Origin: Planctomyces sp. SH-PL14
Lineage (GTDB): Bacteria; Planctomycetota; Planctomycetia; Planctomycetales; Planctomycetaceae
DNA: 64,000 nucleotides
NCBI RefSeq assembly: GCF_001610835.1
Contig: NZ_CP011270.1
Location: 310,001 to 374,000, forward strand
Direction of reading: 5' to 3'
Below, piece after piece: positions 36,500 to 44,580 of this stretch (position 1 is the first letter of the stretch; each line of letters begins with the position of its first letter). The notes beneath the pieces were generated by a model, which was not told the DNA's origin, ran no database searches, and worked only from the letters and a program-made list of their open reading frames with translations. The position numbers and the translations under genes are program-made.

Positions 36500-36958
36500 T
36501 CAGTTTCTAGCAGTGGCGTCGCCGCTCGTCGTCGACTTCGGCTCTTCCGCATCGAGCACGAGCCGGATCGATTCGAGGCCGTTGCCGCGATCAATGTCGA
36601 TGTCGATGACTCTGCCACGCCCGCGGAGTGCGCCGATTTCGATATCGCAGTGCCACCACACCTGGGCACCAATAGGCTTCCTCGCCGTCAGAGTGATGAT
36701 CCGCCCCATCTGGTCAACTTTCACACCCTCAGTGAATTCGATCGTCCGAGTTCCATCCGTTAAGCGGTCCACAGTTCTGGCCTTTCCGTCGCTGGCTACT
36801 GGAGTGTGGTTACGCCCCGCAACTCGCGAAGTCCCCGAATCGTCTGCGCCTGATCGGAGTCTCCCAGGGCAGAAGCAAAGCAGGCCCCGGGCTAAGCAAA
36901 CGCCGCCCGGAGCGTACTCAGCCTCGTGGTCACACTCGGATCTTCGATTCGATCTCAT
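36500..36958 (-). CDS. Hypothetical protein, 152 aa
   Basis: The second half is protein-like and beta-rich (RTIEFTEGVKVDQMGRIITL, QVWWHCDIEIGALRGRG, LESIRLVLDAEEPKSTTSG). The first about 60 residues are Arg/Cys/Gly-rich and may not be translated, so the true start could be further in. It overlaps the 36930-37139 gene by 29 nt. Confidence 0.45.
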   Translation of the reverse strand: MRSNRRSECDHEAEYAPGGVCLARGLLCFCPGRLRSGADDSGTSRVAGRNHTPVASDGKARTVDRLTDGTRTIEFTEGVKVDQMGRIITLTARKPIGAQVWWHCDIEIGALRGRGRVIDIDIDRGNGLESIRLVLDAEEPKSTTSGDATARN

Positions 36959-37139
36959 CCGGCCTGAGATAGTCGACTGTCGTTCGGTTGCAGCGCCAAA
37001 CGTTTCCGAGGCAGGGTTCTAACCCCCAAGCTCGCAGATAGAGCTTGGCTGCCTCGGCCGTCAGGGGCTCGCCGTCACGTCTGGCATTCTCAACGAATCG
37101 GCGAAGGTTGACTTTCACAACGTAGGTTGGGTTTTCCAT
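36930..37139 (-). CDS. Small hypothetical protein, 69 aa
   Basis: MENPTYVVKVNLRRFVENAR, then EPLTAEAAKLYLRAWGLEP and a YLRPDEIESKIRV end. It has a compact helix/strand pattern. It looks genuine by composition and position, but no family is recognised. Confidence 0.5.
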   Translation of the reverse strand: MENPTYVVKVNLRRFVENARRDGEPLTAEAAKLYLRAWGLEPCLGNVWRCNRTTVDYLRPDEIESKIRV

Positions 37140-37206
37140 GGTCCTGACCTCCGTAGGTCAGCCCGCAACACGCCATTTTGTTCCACTCGACGAAGCTGTC
37201 AAGAAA

Positions 37207-37318
37207 GATACCCGGTGGCGCGAACGAACAAGGGGGTTGCCGACCTGCCTTAAATCGACCGCGCACCGGGCACGGCAATTTTGAAATCCGTAGCCGACTG
37301 GTGCAAGCAAGAAACGAC
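37207..37318 (+). repeat. CCGGTG..CGAACGAACA repeat, copy 2
   Basis: About 110 bp similar to 15538-15649 (GCGAACGAACA, TTGCCGACCTGCCTTAAATC). Confidence 0.65.
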
Positions 37319-37409
37319 TCACTGAGGCCGGGCCAGGAGGGGAGCGGCAGGAACGTTCCTTCCAGTCCGCCGCCCCTCTCCTTCGGGCCCTCGCCTCCGT
37401 GTACAAAGT

Positions 37410-37473
37410 GCCGGGGAGGGAACAGACTTGACGGCGGGCCAGCACGACGCCGGCTGCTCAACCGTCCCCCGGC
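37410..37473. repeat. CCCGGGGACGG hairpin repeat, copy 4
   Basis: GTGCCGGGGAGGGAACAGAC opens it and CAACCGTCCCCCGGCGG closes it. The interior has its own GC-rich palindrome around GACGCCGGC. A third interior type of this family. Confidence 0.55.
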
Positions 37474-37570
37474 GGCGAAGAGTATCGGCAGGAAGAATTG
37501 CAGGAATTTGCTGATGGCCGCGAGGACCGATTCATCCGAATTTGCCCTTAAAGTCGGCGCCGTCGGAGTG

Positions 37571-37633
37571 AAAGACCCCGGGGACGGGAACAGAGCGCTG
37601 GGCCGGCCACAGCTCCGCTCACCATCCCCAGGA
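37571..37633. repeat. CCCGGGGACGG hairpin repeat, copy 5
   Basis: CCCCGGGGACGGGAACAGAG ... CAGCTCCGCTCACCATCCCC; the interior is close to copies 2 and 3. Precedes the small gene at 37680. Confidence 0.65.
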
Positions 37634-37679
37634 AGAGGTGTCATAGTAGGGAGGCACGCACGCCGGTATCGTTTCGATC

Positions 37680-37916
37680 ATGAGTGATCCGTCGCGGGCC
37701 CTAAAGAACCTCAATGGAGCCGCACGGCTCGTCGCTGAGGCTGCGGCCAACCTTCGCACAATCGCCGATAAGGGTACTCTGAGGCAGCTACGCCTGATCC
37801 AGGTTGAGCTGAAGCTGATCGAGGAACAGCAGGGGGCGAAGCTTAGTTCGGCAAGCGTCGCTGACGGGCCCCGATCGTCCGGTGCGGGAAAAGCGACCGA
37901 CATCGCTATCGAGTAG
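37680..37916 (+). CDS. Small helical protein, 78 aa
   Basis: MSDPSRALKNLNGAARLVAE, then KGTLRQLRLIQVELKLIEEQ: two amphipathic helices and a Ser/Gly tail. Lies between two hairpin repeats. No family. Confidence 0.45.
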   Translation: MSDPSRALKNLNGAARLVAEAAANLRTIADKGTLRQLRLIQVELKLIEEQQGAKLSSASVADGPRSSGAGKATDIAIE

Positions 37917-37917
37917 A

Positions 37918-37985
37918 AACGCCCGTGGACGGGATCAGAGGCGAGGCAATCCAATCTCGCGACTGTTCAACCGTCCCAGGCGGAA
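37918..37985. repeat. CCCGGGGACGG hairpin repeat, copy 6
   Basis: CCCGTGGACGGGATCAGAGG opens it, with interior CAATCCAATCTCGCGACTG as in copy 1, and CAACCGTCCCAGG closes it. Immediately follows the small helical gene. Confidence 0.6.
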
Positions 37986-38087
37986 GGAGACTGCGAAGCC
38001 CGGGGAGGGCCACAAGAGCGCTGCCGGCACAGCGCTCCCTCCTCCTCGGTGACATCCCTCGGGCGGGGACATCATACCGCCAAGAGC

Positions 38088-38470
38088 TCACTCCGTCACG
38101 ATTCCCGCGGACGCCAGCTCCTGGACGAATTCCGCGATCATACGGAGGCATTCCTCCCCGTGTTGGACGCCGTCGACCGTCATCCGGATCTTGTCGGTGT
38201 GCCGGACCGCCTTCGAACGGACGACGAACGGATAGGGGCCAAGTTCGAGGGAAAGCCAAAGACCTTCCTGTGGCCTACGACTTCCCCTTTATAGACGACC
38301 GACTCATCGAGCCCCTCGACCCCGCGGCGGTAGAACTCCCGCATGGCGCGATCGTTGATTTCTGCGTCGAGATCCTTCACCGCGGCGCTGCACGCCTCAG
38401 ACTCTTGCCGCCGCGCGTAGTGCGTCGGTCGGGTGAGTCCGCAGCGTTTCGCCGCGGCCGAGTGGAGCGG
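38088..38470 (-). pseudogene. Decayed gene with phage terminase-small-subunit-like N-part
   Basis: AAAKRCGLTRPTHYARRQES, then FYRRGVEGLDESVVYKGEVVG resembles the helix-turn-helix family that includes phage terminase small subunits (RRAVEGV..PV.YKGE..G). After about 38255 the sequence continues in another frame as LSLELGPYPFVVRSKAVRHT to FVQELASAGIVTE and a stop. It may be two joined fragments or one frameshifted gene. Confidence 0.45.
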
Positions 38471-38721
38471 GCTGAAAGAACTCGCGATCGTGCCGCGACG
38501 GCGTGCCTTCGCTCTGGAGCTTGTGGGGGCAGAAATGCTTCGACTTCTAATCGAGAAGGGGCTGGTCGAGGACATGGACAGGTCATCCACAGCACTGCGC
38601 GTGGTCTGAGTCTGTTGAAGTCCAACCCTACCGTGTCCCCCGCCGAAGTGCGAATCTGGTTTGAGTGGGCCTGATGGAAACTGCGGCCTCCAGATACCTC
38701 GAATTGATGCGATAAACACTC

Positions 38722-40245
38722 TCAAACGGTGACATGCAGGCAATAACGGCCTTCCAACCAGCCTAAGGCTCGCGCAAGCAAGGTTGTTGGGACACCCGCG
38801 TAATGTCGATCCGACATCGACTTTGGCGCGTGGTCGAGGAAGACTGCCTCAACGCCATTGAACTCAGCGTTGTCCCGCAACAGTGAGGCACTGGTTTTCT
38901 TCAGGCTCTTGAAGTCGCCCGACTGCCCCAGGGACTTCCGAAGTCGCACGAATGCCACGCGGATTGGATTCCGTCGGACGAGCTTGCCATTCCTGAGTTC
39001 CTCGCCTCGAAGAGTCTTCCCATTCGAGGAAAGCAGCAAATGGTTCGGATCGTTAGATCGTAGCTTCTTCAAGAGCCTGAGCGTGATGCCCCACAGTTTG
39101 TACGTGACCGTGGGAACCCGCTCGAAGTGGATGGTCTTTCCTCGCTTGCGAGTCAGTGTTCCGGCGTCCCAATCGACGCTCTCAGGCTTGAGCGCGCTGA
39201 TGTCGACCTGCGTCATTCCGCAGTTCAGGGCCAGGAGGATGTAGAGCTTCAGGTCCTCGGGAGCCGCTGCGAACAGTTCTCGGATCTGTTCCACAGTGTA
39301 GGTTTTGATGACGGGCGGTTCCCGAGTGATCCGCAGCGCCCGGGACGTCAGGTTCTTCGGGAGCTGGTGCAGCACGTCTGTTTCGTGGAGCCAGCGAATG
39401 AACATCTTCGCCGTCTTGAAGATGTCCGCCGCATATGTCTTCGTGAAGCGTTTTCCTTCGCAGTCCTGCAGCAACGCCTGATGGAGATCGTCGACATGTT
39501 TGCCCCCGACTGCCGAAGCATCAAGGCCTGGGCCGAGCTTTCTCTGCATGTACTGCAAGTGCCGGCGGATGTTGTCGGCAGCCGTGGGAGTGATTCCGGA
39601 CTCACGCCGTTTGACGACGTATCTGTCGACGAATGCCTTCAATGTGGACTCGCGAGGCGTCTCTTGCGAGGGTTGGACGCTGGCGGCGGCGAGGCGATCC
39701 TTCCAGATCACATTGCTGATGTACCTCTCGACAATTCGTTCCAGTTCCTCTTCGCGATCCTCGGCAACGCCCAGTTCGTCAACGAGATCGACCGCGGCCG
39801 AGCGCGCAACCTTGGCCACATCGGACTGGGCGAGCGGTGCCTGGATCTGACCAATCCGCAATCCAAATCGCCGAACTGGGTAATCTGTCCGCCTGCTGAC
39901 TCCCGGTGGCTTCCGGCTGTTCATTCGCCGATGGAGGTCATCGATCTTTGCCGCAGCGACGATCGCTGCCGATTGGTCTTCCACCGTCCGTGCGGCAAGA
40001 AGCACTCGCTCCCACTCCGCGATGGCCCGTTCGTACTCCGCTCGGTGCGGTTTTTCAAATGCCACCTCAGCGTCAATCAGTAGCTTCTGACGCTCAAAGT
40101 CCGCCAGGGCCCTGGAATAGGCCTCCGCGTCAGACTTTCCGCTCCCTCCATCGAAGTACAGGATCCGCCCCTTGTACATCTTCTTCCATCGCCCACGTCG
40201 CCCCGCTCCTGTCTGCCACGTCAGCTTGAATCTCTTTCGTGCCAT
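38722..40245 (-). CDS. Divergent tyrosine recombinase (planctomycete type)
   Basis: 507 residues from ATG 40245 (MARKRFKLTWQTGAG...). A long helical N-terminal region with an SAM-like core-binding domain is followed by the catalytic domain: ALNCGMTQVDISALKPESVD, FKSLKKTSASLLRD and VFLDHAPKSMSDRHYAGVP with the Tyr (about residue 480). The usual Arg I (G.R..E) is T/Q here and the HxLRH box is changed to FKSLKKTS. Such divergent sequences recur in planctomycete integrases; activity is uncertain. It lies next to a palindromic site and a severed ankyrin gene. Confidence 0.8.
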   Translation of the reverse strand: MARKRFKLTWQTGAGRRGRWKKMYKGRILYFDGGSGKSDAEAYSRALADFERQKLLIDAEVAFEKPHRAEYERAIAEWERVLLAARTVEDQSAAIVAAAKIDDLHRRMNSRKPPGVSRRTDYPVRRFGLRIGQIQAPLAQSDVAKVARSAAVDLVDELGVAEDREEELERIVERYISNVIWKDRLAAASVQPSQETPRESTLKAFVDRYVVKRRESGITPTAADNIRRHLQYMQRKLGPGLDASAVGGKHVDDLHQALLQDCEGKRFTKTYAADIFKTAKMFIRWLHETDVLHQLPKNLTSRALRITREPPVIKTYTVEQIRELFAAAPEDLKLYILLALNCGMTQVDISALKPESVDWDAGTLTRKRGKTIHFERVPTVTYKLWGITLRLLKKLRSNDPNHLLLSSNGKTLRGEELRNGKLVRRNPIRVAFVRLRKSLGQSGDFKSLKKTSASLLRDNAEFNGVEAVFLDHAPKSMSDRHYAGVPTTLLARALGWLEGRYCLHVTV

Positions 40246-40270
40246 CTCCCCGTGTTCCCCAGCGCGAATT

Positions 40271-40320
40271 GATACAAAACCAGGATACAATTCTTCTCAT
40301 GAGGCGCCAGAATTTGTATC
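40271..40320. promoter_or_regulatory. Imperfect palindrome, possible recombination or operator site
   Basis: GATACAATTCT (40284-40294) and AGAATTTGTATC (40309-40320) face each other around a 14-bp spacer, and another GATACAAA lies at 40271. It sits between the recombinase start and the cut-off ankyrin tail, where an att core or operator would be expected. Confidence 0.4.
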
Positions 40321-40355
40321 ACAAACCTCTGAAAAATCCGGTGATTCTTGAGTTT

Positions 40356-40433
40356 CGCACGCCGCTGGCGTGGGCTGTCCGCCGCGGCCATCCCGAGATT
40401 GCCGAGATGCTGAAGCAGCACGGGGCGGTGTGA
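40356..40433 (+). pseudogene. 3' tail of an ankyrin-repeat gene
   Basis: RTPLAWAVRRGHPEIAEMLK then QHGAV and a stop is the end of an ankyrin repeat (TPL..A...GH..I...L...GA). No upstream part remains on this side. It appears to have been separated by the insertion of the recombinase-bearing element. Confidence 0.6.
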
Positions 40434-40460
40434 CCGCCCGTGCGATGTCGATACGACTGC

Positions 40461-41534
40461 TCAGGGTTGCCGCAGAGAGACAGGGGTCTCGGGCCGCGGC
40501 AGGGCGCCCGCTTCTCCGAGGGCCATGACCGCGAAGGCGGAGCCGGCGTGCGTCAGGAAGTGATGGTTGTCCTTGTGCAGCGAACGGGTGAACCACCGCC
40601 CGCTTTCGCGCTGGTTCGTCTTGAGCCACGTGATCCCCTTCTCAATGCGAGGATCGGTCGCCGGAACGCCCCCCTTCTGCAGGACGAACAGCACGAAGCC
40701 GGTTCCGTATCCGTCGGCGACGTCGGGCGTCTGCGGCGTGTCGTCGCCTCGTTTCCAGTCCCCGAGACTGGAGGCGGACCAGCCGCCGTCGGGAAGCTGC
40801 CGCGATGAGAGGTCGGCGAGCGTTCGTTCCCGGTCTTCGGCAGTCAGGAGTTCCGGCCAGGCCGCGGATGCCCACACGAGCATGGCCCGGTGATGGAGTG
40901 TCGGCCACTTCGTCTCCCTGAGGTATTTCTGCAGCTTGGCAATTCCCACCTGGGCCTGCGGCTGTGATCGATAGTTCTCGGGAGCGCTGCCGACGGCGAT
41001 GGCCGCCAGCACGGCGCCGTACTCGTCGTCGTTCTCCATCGGCGGCCAGCCACACTTGAGCCAGTCGAACCCGCCGTCGTCCCGCTGCACGGTCCAGATC
41101 CGGTCGAGGGCGGTCCTGGTGAGCGGATGAAGTTTGCCTGTCGTCGCGGCATCGTTGATCGCCAGCGCCGCGGCCGTGGCGACGACTTCCGCGTCCCAGC
41201 GGGGACCCTTTTCGGCCCAGCGTTTCTCGACGAGCTCTTCGGCGAACTCCCGGACCTGTCGGTGGGCCGTCGTATCCGCTCCGAGATAGGGGCGGGCCAT
41301 CAGGTAGGCGTAGTTCGTGTGGCAGGTGAAGCACTGCCGGGACTTCTGCCAGTGCAGGGACGCGGTGTCGAGAAACGCGCCGGCCCGTTCGAGCGAAAAC
41401 TCCTTGGCGACCGGCTCGTCAGCGACGTTCTTGCCGCTCGGCGCGACGTTCTCCAGCGTGACCGGCTCGTCTGCGGATGACGGGCGCGGGGACAGGGAGA
41501 CCAGAAGCAGCCCGACGCAAAGGATCCGGATCAT
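40461..41534 (-). CDS. Secreted prenyltransferase/squalene-cyclase-like protein with CXXCH
   Basis: ATG 41534 gives a signal peptide (MIRILCVGLLLVSLSPRPSS). The mature protein has alpha-alpha toroid repeats of the squalene-oxidosqualene cyclase fold (QRDDGGFDWLKCGWPPMEND, RQLPDGGWSASSLGDWKRGD). A single CFTCH sequence near the N-terminus could bind a c-type haem. The DxDD acid motif of true cyclases is not seen. Probably a periplasmic protein of unknown substrate. Length about 357 residues is shorter than a hopene cyclase. Confidence 0.75.
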   Translation of the reverse strand: MIRILCVGLLLVSLSPRPSSADEPVTLENVAPSGKNVADEPVAKEFSLERAGAFLDTASLHWQKSRQCFTCHTNYAYLMARPYLGADTTAHRQVREFAEELVEKRWAEKGPRWDAEVVATAAALAINDAATTGKLHPLTRTALDRIWTVQRDDGGFDWLKCGWPPMENDDEYGAVLAAIAVGSAPENYRSQPQAQVGIAKLQKYLRETKWPTLHHRAMLVWASAAWPELLTAEDRERTLADLSSRQLPDGGWSASSLGDWKRGDDTPQTPDVADGYGTGFVLFVLQKGGVPATDPRIEKGITWLKTNQRESGRWFTRSLHKDNHHFLTHAGSAFAVMALGEAGALPRPETPVSLRQP

Positions 41535-41680
41535 GTTCGAATTCCTGTCAGGAGACGTTTCCCCGAAGCGAACCCGCGGATGTCGACGCGCTGCGCCTCC
41601 CCGCGAAGGCACATTACCCATAAGCCCCCGATGATGCGACTGTCCGCGATCGCCGAAGAGGAGCCACGTACGAAGCGGGC

Positions 41681-42808
41681 TCAGGCGCCTGTCGGTGCGG
41701 AGGCGGTGTCGCTCGACTCGCCGCAGCCTTCCTGTGCGCCGTTGGCCTCGTTGAGCTGGGGACGACGACCCGGCTGGTCTTCGGCGTAGCAGGCCGAGAC
41801 TACGGCGTGAAACTCCCCGACAGACCGAAGCGTCGCGAATCGGTTCCGGACGGTCTCCCAGTCCGGATGGACCCGGGAGTATTTGAGAGCGGCCTTCCGC
41901 AGCGGGCTCAGGCTGGCGGTCTCTCCGTAGTGTTCGATCAGCAGACGGCCGTGTTCCAGGAGCGTCTCCCGCTGCTCGAAGACCGAGGGGGGAGCCGGAA
42001 CGGGGAGGCCGGACAGCACCGCCCGAAGCTCACGGAAGATCCACGGATTGCCGATCGCACCGCGGGCGATCGAGAGGCCGTTGACCCCCGTTTCCCGCAG
42101 CATCTTCAAACCGTCTTCGGCCGAGAACAGGTCGCCGCTCCCGAGGATCGTGCGGTGCGGAGCGTGCTCGCGGACCCGCCTAAGGAAGGCCCAGCGGCTG
42201 GGACCGATGTACCCCTGAATGACCGTCCGGCCGTGGACCGTGACCGCGGCGACTCCGGCGGCAAAAGCGCCATCGAAGATCTCGAAGAAGCGGTCGGCGC
42301 TCTCGGGGGTGTCGTCGATTCCCCGCCGCATCTTGACCGTGACCGGGATCTCGGAGGGGACGGCGTCGCGGACGCGGCGGACAACCTCCAGCGCCGTAGC
42401 GGGCTGGCTGAGGTGATAGCCGCCGCGGCAGCCTCCCATCGCCGATTTGACGGGGCAGCCGAAGTTGATGTCGATGGCGTCGAAACCCGCTTCGACGAGC
42501 CGCCGGGCCGCCGCGGGGAACTCATCGGGATCGGCCCCCATGAGTTGGCCGCCGACCGGGTGCTCTTCGTCCTGGATCCGGAAGTGGTGCGAGGTCTTCC
42601 CCGTTCCCCGGACCTGCTTGAGGAAGCGGTCGATCATCACCTCGCCGAGCGAATAGGCCGCTCCGAACCGGCGGGCCATGACCCGCATCGGGCTGTCGCT
42701 GTAGCCGCTGAGAGCCGCCTGGGCGACCGGGAGATCGAGGACGATCGATCCGATCTGGAGCCGGGGGATCGCGATGGCGGGACGGGTGGGGAGGACCGAT
42801 GCGCTCAA
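41681..42808 (-). CDS. dus: tRNA-dihydrouridine synthase
   Basis: FMN-dependent reduction of uridine to dihydrouridine in the tRNA D-loop. TIM-barrel motifs: QAALSGYSDSPMRVMARRFG, then DINFGCPVKSAMGG with the catalytic Cys, VTVKMRRGIDDTP, VTVHGRTVIQGY, ILGSGDLFSAED and ARGAIGNPWIF. About 375 residues is slightly longer than usual because of a charged C-terminal tail. Most like the DusB group, but the exact paralog is not certain. Confidence 0.88.
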   Translation of the reverse strand: MSASVLPTRPAIAIPRLQIGSIVLDLPVAQAALSGYSDSPMRVMARRFGAAYSLGEVMIDRFLKQVRGTGKTSHHFRIQDEEHPVGGQLMGADPDEFPAAARRLVEAGFDAIDINFGCPVKSAMGGCRGGYHLSQPATALEVVRRVRDAVPSEIPVTVKMRRGIDDTPESADRFFEIFDGAFAAGVAAVTVHGRTVIQGYIGPSRWAFLRRVREHAPHRTILGSGDLFSAEDGLKMLRETGVNGLSIARGAIGNPWIFRELRAVLSGLPVPAPPSVFEQRETLLEHGRLLIEHYGETASLSPLRKAALKYSRVHPDWETVRNRFATLRSVGEFHAVVSACYAEDQPGRRPQLNEANGAQEGCGESSDTASAPTGA

Positions 42809-42962
42809 GGGGCGGGAGAACCTGGGGGACGTGTGATCCGGAGGGGACGGATCGGCCGAGGGCCGCTGGGGCCGAACTGGGAACGAGGAACTGCGAGGGT
42901 TAATCTTCGCCGATGCCCCCCGCCATGAGAAGCGGCGGCGTTCGAAGGAAGGTGTCAGCTCG

Positions 42963-43559
42963 ATGCGAATCGGGATCTACGGCGGAACGTTCGATCCAAT
43001 CCATTTTGGACACCTGCTGCTGGCGGAGTCGTGTCGCGATGCGTGCCGGCTCGACCGGGTGATCTTCGTTCCCGCGCGAGTCTCGCCGCACAAGCTCGAC
43101 GTCGTCATTGCCCCGGTCCGGGCCCGGCTCGAAATGCTGGAGCTGGCGCTCGCCGGATTCCCGGAGTTCCGCGTCTCCCGTGTCGAGGTGGACCGCCAGG
43201 GGCCGAGCTTCACGGTCGACACGCTGCGGCACTTTCGAACAGAAGTCCCCGACGACGAGCTGTTCCTTCTGATGGGGGCCGACTCCGTCACCGACTTTCC
43301 CCGCTGGCGCGAACCGCAGCAGATTCTGGAGCTGGCGACGCTGGTGGTCGTGAACCGGGCGCGGGCGGTTCCGGACCTCTCGGCCCTCGCGGATCTCGAC
43401 ACAACCGGGCATCCGCCACTGTCGGTCCCGATGCCCGGAGTCGACTTCAGCGCCAGCGACATCCGCCGCCGGGTGCAGGAGGGGCGAAGCGTTCGCTTCC
43501 AGCTGCCCCGACCGGTTGAGCATTACGTGCGGGACAAGCGTCTCTACGCCGCGTCGTGA
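42963..43559 (+). CDS. nadD: Nicotinate-nucleotide adenylyltransferase
   Basis: Joins nicotinate mononucleotide and ATP to make deamido-NAD in NAD synthesis. The nucleotidyltransferase signature is at the N-terminus (GGTFDPIHFGHL), with SPHK, SFTVDTLRHFR, LLMGADSVTDFPRWR and the C-terminal SASDIRRRV (S.S.IR) motif. Length 198 residues is typical. Confidence 0.95.
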   Translation: MRIGIYGGTFDPIHFGHLLLAESCRDACRLDRVIFVPARVSPHKLDVVIAPVRARLEMLELALAGFPEFRVSRVEVDRQGPSFTVDTLRHFRTEVPDDELFLLMGADSVTDFPRWREPQQILELATLVVVNRARAVPDLSALADLDTTGHPPLSVPMPGVDFSASDIRRRVQEGRSVRFQLPRPVEHYVRDKRLYAAS

Positions 43560-43777
43560 CACAACTGGCGGTTTGGGCAGTGTTTGAGGCCACTCGGCGG
43601 ACGAATCAGTGGCATCAAATATTAATTCCAGCCACATCGTTCGTTCGCTTACTGTTAGCGTTGCCGGGGCGTTTTTATACTGCCGATCAGTCGACGGGAA
43701 TCAGAGGTTCCCGTTGTGGTTCTCGAGCCGCACGCAGGGACGGAGGCGGATCGTGTTTTCCATCCGAGCCGCGTGTC

Positions 43778-43984
43778 ATGAAGATCACTGCCAGAATTCA
43801 GGATGATCGGCTGGTCGACGTCGCCACCTACATGGCGTCGCTGACGAGTCGCGAGCCGCTCATTCGGGCCGACGTGCCTGAGCGCAACCTGCTGGGATTG
43901 CTGAACCCCCGCACCGGAAACCGGATCCTCGTCTCGTCGAACGAGGTCGACCGGCTCCGCCGCGGGATGCTGCACGCCTTCTGA
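43778..43984 (+). CDS. Small conserved protein, 68 aa
   Basis: MKITARIQDDRLVDVATYMA then EPLIRADVPERNLLGLLNPR. ATG at 43778 follows a long untranslated stretch (43560-43777) after nadD. Mixed alpha/beta, no catalytic motif. A terminator lies 175 bp downstream. Confidence 0.6.
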   Translation: MKITARIQDDRLVDVATYMASLTSREPLIRADVPERNLLGLLNPRTGNRILVSSNEVDRLRRGMLHAF

Positions 43985-44159
43985 AGTGGACAGGAGTCCG
44001 GTCTGGCTGAAGTGACCGACCCGCGGGAGCGACTTCCGCGTACGAGTGAGAACGGCCTGCCGGCGGTTTTCGAGAGTGACGAGTGCTGTAGTCAAGCTGT
44101 CGTGATGTGAAGCGGGACGCCTCGCCGTGACATGAGGCGGATCAGAGAGTCAAAGAAGA

Positions 44160-44189
44160 AAGCCCGCAGGAGAGTCCTGCGGGCTTTTT
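44160..44189 (+). terminator. Rho-independent terminator
   Basis: AAGCCCGCAGG and CCTGCGGGCTT form an 11-bp stem around AGAGT, followed by TTTTT. A-rich sequence on the left side would let it work in both directions. Confidence 0.8.
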
Positions 44190-44225
44190 CGTTTCGAGGG
44201 CTGCTTTGGAGCTCATAAGGCCATC

Positions 44226-44540
44226 GCGTCCTTGCCGGCATCGCTTCCATTGCTCAAACCCAACGTGCCACGGCAGCGTGGGGTCAAAGGGGTCTCACCC
44301 CCTTGCCGCCGGAGGCGCTTCCACGAGGAACCGTGGGACACAACGGATGTCCCCTTTGTGGAACCGGCGCCGAGGAGTCCACGCTCGCTCTGGAATCCCC
44401 GCGGGTTGGTGAGGGGGCATACGGCACGTTGTCCGCGCTTGGACACTCGCTCCTTCAGACATCTCTCGACGGCCAGGCCTCCGGCGGGCAAAGGGGCGTT
44501 GCCCCTCTGCACTCCCCACCAGGGGGCCCCTGGACCCGGT
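44226..44540 (-). repeat. 320-bp intergenic repeat, copy 1
   Basis: Reverse orientation relative to the other three. It contains ACCGGGTCCAGGGGC, a CCGCCGGAGGC box repeated near both ends, CACAAAGGGG and CGTTGGGTTTGAG. Lies between a terminator and fumC. Confidence 0.85.
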
Positions 44541-44580
44541 TTAACGGGGTGTCGATGCTCCCAACAATCCGCCCGCGTGC

